Source of the DNA: Aulostomus chinensis
Taxonomy: Eukaryota > Chordata > Actinopteri > Syngnathiformes > Aulostomidae
Direction: 5' to 3'
DNA length: 64,000 nucleotides
Assembly: GCA_037954235.1 (NCBI GenBank)
Contig: JBBMOA010000019.1
Coordinates: forward strand, 17,175,805 to 17,239,804
The notes under the pieces were generated by a model. It had not been told where the DNA came from and did no database searches. It worked only from the letters and a program-made list of their open reading frames with translations. The translations under genes were made by a program, and so were the position numbers. Shown in pieces: positions 48,277 through 61,269 of this stretch; within the stretch, counting starts at the first letter, position 1, and every line of letters starts with the position of its first letter.

Positions 48277-50310
48277 CGTAACTACGTTTCTTTCATCAGC
48301 GTAACATCTCCGAGGCTTGCCTTCATTAGCACAAGGTCTTAAAAGTGGGTTGCGATTTAATTTGCAGCCTATCTTTAATGAGGAAAACCCCAGTGTGTTT
48401 ACACGGCTCTGATCCCCCATGATCACTGGTATGCTTACCACTGATTGGCTGTGAGATGGTGGTGGGGGGGGGGATGTTTGAGCTTGTCCCCGGAAGATTG
48501 GATCATACCATTTTTTTTTAACCAATGTTTTTCCTCTTTGCTTACAATTGAAGAGCTGAAGAAAAGGACATCAAATGTTTCTGCAATCAAGGTGCTGCTA
48601 CTAAGAGTCACTGATAACAGCGGGTGGTGAACCTGCGCCTGCGTGTTCCAGCCGGTTCCACGCTTTCATCGGGTACTTCAATGCCCGGATGATTGATGGT
48701 GGCAGCTGCATAGATGAAGCCCTTCATACTGCACATCTCAAATCCACTATATTTATGATACTTTTACACTTGTCAAATAAACAAAGTGTGTATGTACATG
48801 TATTTATTTTTGATTGTTTTAAATGGAAGTGTTTTAATGCAGTTCCTCGATCTATGTCATATACTGGGGCTATCAGTAGACAGTAATTGTTTTTGAGATG
48901 CTCCTGAGATAGTCTTGTTAGTTTTTCAAGCTGTTTTCACCTTCAAGGTGACATTGCAAGTGTTTGCACCCCATATTCGGTGTTGCTCCGTGTCCTGAGG
49001 GAATGCTATCCCAGCGGATGCCTTGCAGTGATGGCCTTTTATATTAGGAATCTGCGTAGTCTTGCTCAGATTTTTCTTTTTTTTGGGGGGGGGGGGGGGG
49101 GGGGCTCTTGAATGGCAACTTGCCTCACATGTTAATACCTTAACGTTGGGTGACACTGCTCGGAGCTCTTCACCATGTGTCATTGTGTGTCCTTCAACCT
49201 CTTTGTAAAACCAGGAATGTGCCACGTTCCTGGAGGATTGAGTTGTTTTCCAAAGATGAGGAAACATGATGGATTGCAGTCGATGGTGCAAGACTTTGAA
49301 TTTTAAATTTGCCGTTTCAGGTGGTGCTTGCTCCTCATCCCAGTTCTGACACTACTATTTCTGCACATTCTTAGGTATCATCAGGGAGGCTTGTGGATTA
49401 TTGCTGTACTTGGTGTTTAAACATACTCGCAGAGGACCTGGAAGTAGTCTAACTGGAAAATACGAGCGTCGTTTTTTGGGGGTTTTTTTTCCCCCAAAAG
49501 GTCTGTGTCAGACTCCTGTGGTTGGACATTCACTATGATTTGAAATAGACCTCATGAGGAGTCACACAATAGAATGTGATTTTAAAACATGTGTATTCAA
49601 AAACTGGCTTTTCATACAGGTTGTAATCACACAATAATGAGTTTAGTCCCCATCAGAGTTGTTGTGTTGTCATCTGTGTAAATTTTCATGTCTTATTCAT
49701 GCCCTTCAAACACTCTTTTATGCATAACGGTACCTATTAAATGTGTTTTCCCTTCTATTGTTCAATCAGTGGCATTATTGAGCTCGGTGCTACGGTATAA
49801 ATAAAAGGCGTAATCTGTGAAACCGGCAGTAAAATAAGTCTTAAGAATTTTTTTTTTTTTGCACAAGTAAAATGTTATTAAAAGAAAACAAAACTTTTCC
49901 ATTCAGAACGTCACTTTTCATGCTGTGCAGTGTTATCATCAAATTACAATAAAAGCTCTAAATGTAAAAGTAGTCGTATTCCATGAGCTGATAAAGGAGG
50001 GACCCATTTTCTAATTGAGATTTCCTGGGAGCCTTATCTTTGATCACATTAGCATGTAGGACTTGATTCTATTTTGTTTCACTAATATGAATCTGCAAAG
50101 TGACAAGTTACTGGAGCTGATAACAGCTCTAGGAAACAGAACAGAATTTACCTTCCAAACAAAGAACAAGTATAATTCGTATAAATTGGAAAAGTACACT
50201 GGGGTCTAATGTACTAACATGCAATCATTGATTCAATACAGAGTGACGCTCTGCCTGTGAATGAGACGATGAAGACCTCCGACCAAGTCTGCTTCATTTA
50301 AGATATGATC

Positions 50311-50311
<1 letters not shown>

Positions 50312-50357
<46 letters not shown>

Positions 50358-50403
50358 GTTGTGTGTAAGTGTGTGTGGTTGTGTGTAAGTGTGTGTGTGT
50401 GTG
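50312..50403. repeat. (TG)n microsatellite with TGTAAG interruptions
   Basis: A pure TG tract to 50356, then TGTGTAAG and TGTGGT interrupted copies to 50403. A CA tract follows in inverted orientation at 50484-50531, so the pair can fold back over a loop of about 80-130 bases. Confidence 0.88.
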
Positions 50404-50479
50404 TGGTTGCTCTTGCTGATCCAGACTTGCTTGCTTGCTTCCAGACACAAAATCCTCCCTCTCACACAGCCGTACTACA

Positions 50480-50483
<4 letters not shown>

Positions 50484-50531
<48 letters not shown>
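50484..50531. repeat. (CA)n microsatellite
   Basis: About 24 CA dinucleotides, inverted relative to 50312-50403. Confidence 0.9.
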
Positions 50532-50535
<4 letters not shown>

Positions 50536-52569
50536 TCACTGCACTCTAACATTTGTACACTAATAAGCACAGAGTATTTCAGACAGCTTATCATGAGGAA
50601 CTAATTCAATATCCTTTTGCCTGTTTTAAATGTCATTTGCTGAGTCTTTCATTGTGGAAAAAAGGGATTTATTGGGGCTTGCCCACCTGCCGATGCTGCT
50701 TTTTTTTTTCTTGTGTGAATCTAAAGGTTCTCCTGAGGAATGAATAAAGTGCGGATTTGCAGAGATTTGCAGATGCCAATGAGATCCATCATGAGTTACC
50801 CAGTCGATAAAGACGGAGTGTATCCTCCTCTGACTGCGAAAAAGACCTTTGAACAGAGGCTACAGAAGAACTCAGTGAAATGCCACTAATAGCCATTTTT
50901 ATCATATCTTATCTTCTATTTATATTATGTCTACTAACTCTAACATCTCTTGGGTGAGAATTTTGCATGTTTTGTTTTTTTATTGACCGTTTGTTTCCAA
51001 CTTCCTGATAAATTTACTTGTGTTTTATAATTATGCACTTATAGAATACATGGCCAGTTTTTTTAAATAAGTGATGTGGGCAGAAAAGACAATCTCTGCA
51101 TAAATCAAGGAAACAGAGTTCAACTTTTAAGGATTGAACACCGGCTGTGATCCCGGCAATCATCCCTCGAGCCAGTGTGCAGTTTCGGATGGTGAACTGG
51201 ACGACCTTTGCGCCCCTGTCATTTCCCAGCGGGGCAGCCTTTGTTTGGCCGTATCTTGGCTGGATCCCGGAGAGTGGCACCACACCATTCAACCTGACCA
51301 CGCTTTCTGCCAGGGCAATTTGCATCTGTCATTGACGCGGCAATCTGCATCCACAAACACAACTAGAGTCGGGAGCCGGTTTGATTTGAGAACTAGTTCC
51401 AAATTGTCTACTCTAACCAAGAAACGCACCCGTTACTGTGGAAGAACATAAAAAAAAAAAAAAAACCTGAAAGAAAACTAATGTTGCTTAAGTGTCCAAC
51501 CCTTTCACACCTGCTGCACAGGGAGGGAGCCAACAGTGGAGAAACACAACATATGTAGTGGAATGTGTGTAAATGTTTTCTCAGCAGAAGAAGAACTAGA
51601 GTTTCAGTAGGTTACCTGCTCCGCTCGCTGTCAGCTAACTTCTCCTGGATATTGACGCCAGTATAGAGAGGACATTCAGTTTATTATATCACATGTATAC
51701 CTTTGCCCTGTTCAGTTTCTACAGTGTTCAGACTCAGAGGTATTAAAGCACTCGCGTTGACACTGAAATCCTGTGTAGACCATTTGTCTCTATAAATAAA
51801 CATTGATCAGGGATTGATGAGGGAATCAATAAAGTGTGTTGTGGTCTTTGTGGGGACTTGAGCAGCTTGCAGATCCTGGGGCTGCACTCTTGATGCAGGA
51901 GGCTTACGCTTAGCTTAATTTAGCTTACCAAATGCAGGCAATTTGTTACGTTTGTCATAACGCATCAACATCACAATATTGATTAACATTTTGACAATCA
52001 GTTTTTTTAGTCATTTGTGAATAGATCGAGAAATATTCGGAGTGTGATGTGACACATAGACTAGACTAACTGATTGATTGACTCTTGTTGCTGATAATGT
52101 CAGTGACCCCGTGGACGGCAGTGTGAAGGAGGTACTGCCTCTTCAGTTGCCCTATTGTGTGGATAATGAATTCCTTATTGAAAATGACCCGCCTGACCCC
52201 AGACGCAGACAGTAGGAAAGCCCATTCCAGCCCCTCGAGGCACCTCAACCCCTAATTTGACATCTTCCACAGAGCTACTAACCTCGGCCTCGAGCTCAAC
52301 CGCTCCAGCCTCCCTCCAGGCCAACCTCAATGAGAACTTTTCTGACTCCGTTCACCTCCAGAGCCCTGCTGACGTGATGATATGAGCAGCGAGCAGACCG
52401 GGGAGGATGTTAGATCGAGGGCCAGTCGGTAAATGTGAGAGGTTGATGGGTCAGTCGGTGGCATAATGCTGGCAGTATAAACTCCACCATCCTCTCACAA
52501 ATGTTCCCTAAAGGCGAATTCTCAATACCTTTTCATCCTCATGTTTTTCTCTCTATCATATCTTTACAG

Positions 52570-52683
52570 GGTTCCTGAAGCCTCAGTGCTCGTTGGCTCC
52601 TCCCATGCAGCGAGGCCGCTCAAGCGAGGCATGTTCCTGTTTCAGTGGCATGTGTCCCCTCCATCAGCGTCGCCTGTCCTCAG
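52570..52683 (+). CDS. rxra: candidate rxra cassette exon (38 codons, phase 1-1)
   Basis: The acceptor is strong: TTTTTCTCTCTATCATATCTTTACAG|GG. The donor is TCAG|GTAACA. The 114-nt exon has no stop in the phase left by exon 1 and preserves that phase, so it can be included or skipped without changing the downstream frame. Joined to exon 1 it begins GFLKPQCSLAPP and ends LHQRRLSS, with four cysteines and several Arg/Ser-rich stretches. It would extend the disordered N-terminal A/B (AF-1) region. I do not recall this peptide from human RXRA, where exon 1 joins directly to the FSTQVNSS exon, so it may be a fish-specific or alternative exon. Both splice sites, phase symmetry and the open frame are seen; membership in rxra is inferred. 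A chance pseudo-exon is the alternative. Confidence 0.55.
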
Positions 52684-53190
52684 GTAACATTTACATTTTC
52701 TTGTCAAACCTGTTTTGACTCAGGTTTTCTGTTCGAAGGTAAAATATATGCAAATGCTTCTCAAAGAAATGTCAGGTAAGGAGTGAATTTGGCATTAATA
52801 TTTATAGTTTCTGTACAACAAAAATTAGTCTAAAAGAAAAAATGTGCACCCTTTGACCATGTCATCCTATGCAATTTAGTTTGTTTTAATCGTGACAATA
52901 CTCCATTTTTACTTTTTATATTATTTTTAAAGAAAGGTTAACATAATCCTGAACTCTTGAGAGCACATTCATATTGTTTTTTATTTTATTATTAATAGTT
53001 AGAAGTAGTGGAAAGAGCTGCTTACGTGCTCCACACACACGTTTCTCAAGTGCCTCAGGTCAGAGGTGTGGCAGGGGGCCTTGGCGGAGACAGCACTCAG
53101 TCTGGTTTTCATGATTAATGGTGTCTTTGCATGTGGAGCCCCCAGTGATTGACAAGTTAACAGAGGTTCTCTTAGATGAGGGCCCCCCCC

Positions 53191-53191
<1 letters not shown>

Positions 53192-53265
<74 letters not shown>
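53192..53265. repeat. (CA)n microsatellite
   Basis: About 37 uninterrupted CA dinucleotides preceded by a C-run, 0.5 kb downstream of the candidate cassette exon. Intronic CA repeats near exons are known splicing modifiers through hnRNP L binding, so a role is possible but inferred. Confidence 0.9.
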
Positions 53266-53268
<3 letters not shown>

Positions 53269-54421
53269 CACAGGCAAGCAATGCTCTGACACCAGTGGGT
53301 AACACAACTGTCTGTTCCGTGGCTAATTAATGGGGGACTGTGCTAAGCAGAACATGTGGTTAATGCTCATGCATTAATCACTGTGTGGCCGAGGCCGTCT
53401 CCTTCCTCAGTGTGAGCTGCTGGCTGAGCTACCTGTCATGTGACTGGAGCGTGACATTATGGCTATAGACAACATCACTCACACATATAAACAACTCCAT
53501 GGGAACAGCTGTTTATTTTCAAGGTTAGATTAAATGTATGTGTGTCCTTAGATGATTATTTCAAGGATGAGTACACAAAGGTGTTTTCTAATGTTTTGTA
53601 GCAGTTCTGAAAAGATGTTGTTGACGAGTGCCTCCCTAAAAGATATGTTGCCTTTTCTCTTCATTCCAGTTTGTGCAGCTCAACCAACCAACCAACCAAT
53701 CCCTTATTTTGTTCGCGAGACTGAATTCATACCATCAAGGCATTCTCTCAGCTGCATGAATGGAATTTGCACCGAGTTCTTTAGGTTTAAAAAGTAGATG
53801 TCATGAAGTGTTCTTGTAAATCCAGCGGCCGTGATGTTTGAAAACCCTGGTTTTCAAGGAGAGGAAATGCAGCTTTTGTTAGGACGGCTTGGTTGTTACA
53901 TGGCAGATTTTGTGTCCTGACAGGTTCAAGCAGGAGGCAGAGCTTGAAAATTGCAGCGGGGACAGAATTTCCATCTGGCCACCGCTTAACTCCGGATGTA
54001 TGTTAGATTGCAATTGTGGATGGAATTCTGTAGTTTGTCCTTTAAAAGGAAATACCGTATTCATTTATCAAAGCGGTGGTAGTTGAAGAAATAGAAGAAC
54101 CCACGACCCTCCCTTCCACAGGCAGCTAATTTTTCACAGACAAGTTTCAGCATGATTGGTGAGGTGCACACGTCTTCCACTGGCCTCACCCTCATCTCTG
54201 TGTATTCTATGAAACCATCCTGATTGATTGCAGCATTTTTTACTGTCACAGCCTGCAGTGCGATTGGACTTGTTTCCTGAAAAATTAGAAACATATGGAT
54301 TAGAAGTGCAGTGTTGCTGAAGCATGTCAGAGGTTGTTCTTCTTTGTGTTGTGGCTATTTTAAGATCAGTTTCACACAAGTCCGTTTATTTTGTCTACCG
54401 CCGACTCCAGGGCCGATTCTT

Positions 54422-54441
54422 GGGGGGGGGGGGGGGGGGGG
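54422..54441. repeat. G homopolymer (20 bases)
   Basis: An uninterrupted run of 20 G on the + strand. In the transcribed rxra intron it would be G-rich RNA, able to form a quadruplex. Confidence 0.9.
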
Positions 54442-54956
54442 TCATGTTGCTGTTAAATAAATTCAGCGGCGTGTTAAATGCTCACAGAGGAGAAGAATGC
54501 ACTTCTAAATAAACCGAAGCGACAGTTAAGTCATAGCAGAGGAGGGTGGACAAGTCCTCTGGAGTCTCGAGTTTATAGAGCCTGTAATAATCATCGGTCC
54601 ACTTATGGAGCGTGTTACTATAAATCCACCAGTGTCCCTAGATCGAGCGATTGTCCTCAAATCTCAAGGTTGCAACCTCCCAAATACGACCACAATGACA
54701 TGCTGCTGTGGGAGGCGTGTAGCAGTGACCGAGCAGGAGGTTTCTGGTAAGGCTCGCTAGCCTCGCCCCAGGAGCTGTATTCAGCAGCGATGCACTGAAC
54801 TCCAGGCAGCACACTGATGTGGCCTGGCTCTGGTTTCAGTGGTTTTACATTGTTTGGGCTTTTCAAAAACAAACTCTTACTGGAAAGGGACCGTGAGAAA
54901 CATACTGTTCAGGACATTGCTTTTCCGCAGGATCATTTCAAAAAAGCAATCATTTA

Positions 54957-54974
54957 GTGTGTGTGTGTGTGTGT

Positions 54975-55021
<47 letters not shown>
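54957..55021. repeat. (TG)n microsatellite with one GA interruption
   Basis: About 32 TG dinucleotides interrupted once by TGAG. Confidence 0.9.
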
Positions 55022-55023
<2 letters not shown>

Positions 55024-55822
55024 ATGAGAAAAAGGAGTCATTTTCTTTTTTGGAATTGTGGTGTATGAGGTGAGAGAGAGAGGGAACGCGTAAAAGAGAG
55101 ACGACATTGAAAACAGGGCTTTTTGAAAGCCCTCACAATGCAAGCCTTGTGCTCTGATTTGGTCTGTCCTCATCGAGCTGAGCAGAGGAATGGAAAAGAT
55201 TATCCGCAGGAATGTCTGGGGTGCCCTCAAACGGAGCGGGCCGCGTGACTGGCCAATAGGAGAGAGGCCTGCGGAGCGGCGGGCTAATTTTTTCCTGATG
55301 AACTCAGCCGCCTGCTCCACAATGCAGTCTGATTGCCAGGACTGAACTCACATATGGTCCCTGTTTGGAGGGTCCAACTGACAGGACCAATTCTGCCTGG
55401 AGAGAAAAGGGGGTGGGAGTGCTGGATGTCGATGATTATTACTGGCTCCCCCTCTTTTTTTGTTTCATTAGCCTTGGATGCAGCGACCAGTGCGCTGGAA
55501 ACAAACAATCTGACTGTCCCGCCTTAAAGCTTCTCTCTGCCCACATTGAACCTCCTGATTAGCTCTTCATTCATCACTCTTCATTGATAGTGTTTGGTTA
55601 AAGAAGCAATGGTGCACAAAGCCGTGCCACATTATTGTTCACGACAGTCGTGTCATTACAGTGCCTCAGAATTATCTCACTACCGCACAAATGCTGCCAA
55701 TTTGGAACGCATTTACTATTCAGAGGCCTTGGAAAGAGGCTCCACTGGCCCTTCATCCAGAGCCGGGCCAGAATAAACTTCAGGGAAATGCAAGTGACAC
55801 AGCTCAAGCTCTGTGTAAGGAA

Positions 55823-55886
55823 TGTGTGTGTGTACGTGTGTGTGTCTGTGTGTGCGTGTGCGTGCGTGCGTGCGTGCGTGTGTGTG
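55823..55886. repeat. (TG)n/(CGTG)n compound repeat
   Basis: TG units mixed with TACG and TCTG variants, then five to six TGCG units. It is largely alternating purine-pyrimidine. Confidence 0.85.
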
Positions 55887-56131
55887 CTCGGTGTGCATTG
55901 TTTTTCTGCGTGGTGCTTTTTAGCATCAACTCACTCAGCAGTAAAAAGCCATGTGGTGGGCCTCTAGAAAGAGGCAGCATGTGTTTGGAGACCTTGTGGT
56001 CACACAGCAGGGTTTGAGACTAGAGGTTGAGGAAGGGGGACAAAGGAGGCTAAAGAGAGGCTCGGGGGAAGGTTTGCATGAAGTTAATGTTGCTCCCGGC
56101 TCCTCATATTTCCCATTGCGGGGTCCTGCAG

Positions 56132-56146
56132 AGGTGAGGAGGGTCA
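56132..56146 (+). promoter_or_regulatory. DR3-like nuclear-receptor site
   Basis: AGGTGA, three bases (GGA), then GGGTCA: a direct repeat with 3-bp spacing, the geometry of VDR/RXR elements. One half-site deviates from AGGTCA. It lies within the inferred rxra intron. Such sites occur by chance and no function can be claimed from sequence alone. Confidence 0.25.
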
Positions 56147-59100
56147 CCGAGAGGGAGCTCGTTAGCCTCAGCGTGCTCCGTGCTCCCTGCGCTCTAATTG
56201 GCTGACCAGAGTGTGTGTTCTCCCGGTCTGCTTCCTGCTAGGTCAGAAGCCAGAGGGGCCAGAGGACGCCAAACTGATGATTACAGGCACTGGCCTCCAT
56301 TCATCAGAATGCATGACAAGTTTTTTAATTCACAGTTATCATCCCAGTTGGCAAACAGCTAATCTCTGTATGAATGGTAGGGAGTTTACTTGAGGCCAGG
56401 GGACGGGAGTTTGTCATAACTGTTTCGTTAATTATCTGTTTGGATTTATTTTGGTTGTGGTTCACAAGTTTCCTCAGGCTTGTTAATTTTTAATATACTC
56501 ATATATACACTCTGTAAATGCATAGATTATATTGAATATGTTGGCCTCCCAGTCTTTTCAAAGGCTCTTCTCCAACTCCTCGTCCATGCAGTCACCTGTA
56601 GGTATTGTTTGCATCAACTTTCAAAGCTTCGTGCATTTAGGTTGCCGCAGAAGGCTCGGCGTTCAAAGCTGTTGAGCTCCGTAAAATCCACTTTTTTTTT
56701 TTCCTATCAAATCTGGAATATTTTAAATCCAGTTTTGGGGTGAACTAAACATGCCCTAAACCTTTCTTTTTTTTTAAACCTTTAACCTTGAATAAAAGCT
56801 GGCAAATAAAAGGCATGTCCTAAATCGTTGGACTGCTGTAGTCACTGTGATTGTTCTCAGTTAAAACATTGCTAGAATGAAATTATTGATCAAATTTAAG
56901 AAGAAGCTGTCAGACAAGGAAGTGCATGACTGCTTATATATATATTTTTGACTCATTTAGTCTCCATGTGCCTTTCCATTTGTGTCCCCTTGTCAAAAGG
57001 GAGTGACAGAATATCCATAATACCTGTCGATCTTGCCTGCCAGGGGATTTCCCTGAGTGCCACAGCACCCCAGTGGGCCAGCTGACACCGTAGCATCAGC
57101 TCGGATGCATCAGCAGAGGTGAAGGTTTCCCTGCTGGCACAGAGCGATGGCAGCCATCCACGGCGGGTCACTAGAAATCAGAGCGACTAAGCCTTTGATA
57201 ACTCTCTGAGCCTATAATCCCCCAGCAGCACCATCAGAGTGAAATGCTATCTCATTTTTTACAGCTCAAATCCAGAGGAGGGCGTGGGGAGCAGGCAGGC
57301 GGCAGGCAAGCAGGGACACTGGGGACAGACAGGAAGTGGTCATAGCCCTGCTGCCATGCAGTCGTTGTCATCTCAACAGTGATAGTTACAGAGGGAGAAC
57401 TGAGAGTTGAATTTTTCACTATCCTCTCAGGAAATTATCATGGAATTGGAAGCATGGTTGTGCAAAGGAAACACTATTTAAATTTGAATTATCAGGAGTA
57501 CTGCATAAATTAATACCTAATTAATGTTTGATCTATTGTACTATTGTTCACTTTAAAAATAAGTTGAGACTCTCTTCATTATACCAAGCAGAAAACAGCA
57601 GCTTTTGTTTTTAGATTCGTTTTCTGTCACACCCTCAGTTATATTTAGCTTCTCCTTAATATATTCGCTCAGTTTATTGAGATGAGGTGGAATTTCTATG
57701 CCACAGATTCCAGTTCTCCTCGGAGATGAACCTGACCTCTGGAGTGTGGTTTACAGTGCAGTGTGAGACTTGCATCTGGAATGGAAAAGAAAAAAAAGAA
57801 AAAGGATGGAAAGAAGCCCTGCATTTTTTATTTGCATCAATTAAACATGAATAAGCAAGATCTCATTCTTCAGGCCCCATGTTGCTTAACATAAAACATT
57901 ATGTTAATCACAGGGAGGCATGTTGGTTATGCAGCTGAAATTGATGGGTAAATTAAAGACTGGTATGAATATGAAATAAAGGCAGATCGCTCATGCTGCG
58001 TTCATGAAGACTCCGTATTTCAACCCCAGAGATTTCTGACATCAATGGCTTCATGTTGCAGTTAGAATCAGAGCGCAACAAAGAGGACGCTCTCCAGATC
58101 AGTGAGTGGTGCTAATTCACCCGAAAGCTTTCTGCCAACCACAATGAAAAGTCAAAAGAAGGATAATCATGAAAAGTCAAGAAATACGTTTGTAACGATT
58201 GGATTCTAACTTGGAGCGCGACTTGGATTTGGCTTCTCCGTACGCTAGTTCATGAATATCACGCTAACATTAGCAGGAGTGCTGGGACAGTTTAGGTAGC
58301 AAATTCAAGCTGTTGTGGATCTCACGGTCCACAGCTCCATAGCAAAAAGAAAAAAAAAAAAAGTTTAAAAAGCTACAGTCTTGGTCGCGTTTAAAATGTG
58401 CATGCAGTAGTAGAACAACACCAGCATTCATCCCTCCTTTTCCGGTAGATAATACTTGCAGATTCCTGTTCTTGGGGAGTGAAGAAACACGAATAATTCC
58501 GCAGCCAAACTCAAGCAAGGAAACGCTGGCAAGTCTGAGCTACTCCACTGCTTAAATTGGAGAATCTCTGTCAATTCGGGAATTTCTCCGCGATGAGAAC
58601 CGTCCACTGTCCGGGATGAAGGCCACTGTCTTATTGCTGAGGTCGGAAACATCTAGGCTCTAAAAGTACTCAAGATTTTGTTTCACTTTTTTTTCTCCTC
58701 AAACTTCTTCGTTGCCTTGAACGCAGCGTTCGTCTGAATTCTTAAGCTTTGATGGCAAGTTGATAGGAGCATCAGAATCCACGGCAGCAGTGTAACTCCA
58801 GGTTTCATGACTGCTTAAGCCTGATCTCACAGTGCCGTGTTTATATCTGTGAAGCTGACTAAGTGTCGAGGGGCACCGGCCTCCTCTAACCACAGATAAA
58901 CATTGGTGGATTGGGATGTGAAAGAATCGCACGGCTGTCACATTTGCAAAAGAGCAGTGAGGCTGGCCTCATGACACTCTCCTGGGCAAACAAACAGTGG
59001 GAAATATGTTTTTCGTGTGCACAGACGTATATCACAGGCAGAGGTAAAGATCACAAGGAAGGAGAAGGAAAAAAACATTTACTCATTAAAAGAACTGCCA

Positions 59101-59646
59101 CATATGTTGTGATGAATAACACTGGGAAGCAGGATTTTGAGAAATGCCACCAGTTACTGTGCCTCTTTTGTTTTTCCTCTTCTCACTAAGATGATGGAGA
59201 ATCCAGAAGGTTTGTGCTGAACATCTGGATCAGTTAACAGGCTGCAGCAGGGCCCTGATACTTGGACAAAGCTCGTCCAATTTCTATGATTTATTCATCG
59301 AGTCTTATTTTCTCTCTGAACCGTGCGTTTCCTGGTTGTTATGCTTTGCTTGCAACATCTCGTGCTGCTTTGGTAAGTGATGATGAGCAACAACATAAGC
59401 ATGCAAGAACATTATTCTTGGCCTCACTGAGGCATAATATCACTTTCCAGTTTGGACATTGGCTCATGATGTTTGATTACATGCTATTTGAGTCTAATAA
59501 TAATAACCATAATATCATAGCAGTCCTTTGTGTTAAGTGGGCCGTTAGGGAGCTCTTGTTGCTGTCACCAGCGTTTCTGACTGTCTTCCTCCTGCCCTTA
59601 TCAATGGGAATATGAAGGGCAGCCGCAGCTAAAGATCATCCGTGTG

Positions 59647-59667
59647 CCCCCCCCCCCCCCCCCCCCC
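59647..59667. repeat. C homopolymer (21 bases)
   Basis: An uninterrupted run of 21 C. Confidence 0.9.
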
Positions 59668-61219
59668 TCCGTCCCGGAGGAGGAGAAGCAAAGGAGAGAG
59701 AAAGACAAACAGACAGAGATGTTGGGGTTGAGAGGGGAGAGGAGGGGGTGGACTGCCGGTATTTTGATGCTAAAGTGATTCGACATGCTTGGCATTATAG
59801 CCAGCTTGGCGGCTGTGGGAAGGAGAAGCAGCACAACTGAGTGGTTGATCCAAATTTGACTGAAGCCGAGCTCAAGAAGTAGAAGGTCAAAAACGTCGCA
59901 CCTGCTTCTCTAACTCAAACAGGCTCCGCCCCTACGCTCTTGCAAAAGGGCAAACCAAGAATTGTGGGGTCCGAGGGTCAAGGAGGTCTTAATATACTCT
60001 GTGTGTGTGTGTGTGTGTGGTTGCTGGGAGAGACTGTGGCAAAGCCCTGACTTCCCAATGTCACATGTCTGTGCTGCACAGCAACAGGCCCACCCGAGTG
60101 TGCTAATGCAGGCCAGAACACACTGATATGTGAGCAGTAGACGTGGGGGAGACGTGTTTGCAAGTCCCACTTTTTCTCCCCGTAGAGAACTGCGACTTGA
60201 GGTGCCCAGTGGAAAAGGGGGGAGCAGTGGCAAAGCAGCAGCTAATGGAAATGTCTTGTTACAACGCTACATCGGTCTGAGAAACTGGCTGCCAAGGTGG
60301 AGCAGACTGTGTCCATTGTGGGGATACTAAGGCTTTAGCACTGTTTTCCCAAACAAACAGCACAGCAATTGAGATGCAGGAAGTCTCAAGGTCTCAAAAA
60401 TAAAGGCTGTAGTGGTTGTTGTGGAGCAGAGAAAATAAAAATGATGTTGAATCTGCTCGAGAGTGGTGGTGCTTGTCATCATGGCCAACTTAGCCATGCG
60501 TCATGAAACTTTACGAGTGTGGGGTTGTGATCAAAATGAAGGTTGAATTCAAAGATGAGTCCAACACGAGTTCAGTGACAACTGAATAGTCCCCGGACAG
60601 AAGGGTGTTGTGGCTGGTGTGAGGCTGTCAGGTGGGGGCTCTTATTGTTTTGGTCCTTAAAGTAGCTATAATTTTGTACACGATATATTCACTGCAGTGA
60701 GTTGCTTTGATGTACTCGAGGGAAATAAACAAGTCAGGTTATCTAAACTCAGGCTCTGAAATTAACTTTTAACTCGTGAAAAATCGATTTACCAACTTAC
60801 CAAAAAAAAAAATAGAAATGTCTCTGTCTACAACCTTTTTGTGTCATGCAAACGTACTTAAAAGCACATTGTGGTGGAGAATAAAAACAATGGTCAAAAC
60901 CGATTTGAAGCAAATAAAATGTGTTTTGTATTTGTATTAACCAGTGAAGAACAGTGCAACAAAGCCTGATAACAATTTGATGATATTGTTTTATCTTCTT
61001 TTTCTTGCTGGATGTTTTTTTTTTTGGTCATTATTAAAGCAATGGAAGAAGAAAGTGATGACAGATGTATTTCTTTCAACAAAGGAGAAGGGAAAAAAAA
61101 ATACATAAAATCTTTTAGATAACCCTCCCTCCCATAATAGATTTCTGGATGCACACGAATGCACCATGAGAAGTGTTGTTGGTGCTCAATCGATCTGGAA
61201 ATAGAGCAGCCGCAGCACT

Positions 61220-61232
61220 CGTGTGTGTGTGT

Positions 61233-61269
<37 letters not shown>
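61220..61269. repeat. (GT)n microsatellite with GC interruptions
   Basis: A GT tract with two GTGC interruptions. Confidence 0.88.

Larger units (their letters stand above)
25298..52569 (+). other. rxra: rxra intron 1, first part (to the candidate cassette exon)
   Basis: The intron begins GTGAGT and, if the exon at 52570 is used, ends TTTACAG after a T/C-rich tract. It is about 27.3 kb, in keeping with the very long first intron of vertebrate RXRA. It contains many microsatellites, a SINE, MITE-like remnants and several hairpins listed separately. Simple-repeat-free stretches that could be regulatory include about 28760-29100, 33740-33980, 42640-42900 and 47900-48200. None contains a recognisable exon of another gene on either strand. 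Confidence 0.65.

Noticed and set aside
54877..55320. 147-codon minus-strand ORF
   Set aside because: Nearly a quarter of it is translated TG/CA microsatellite; the remainder shows no recognisable protein.
57727..57738. TGAACCTGACCT, a DR0 arrangement (GCNF-type)
   Set aside because: A 12-bp degenerate match is expected repeatedly in 64 kb; nothing around it supports function.
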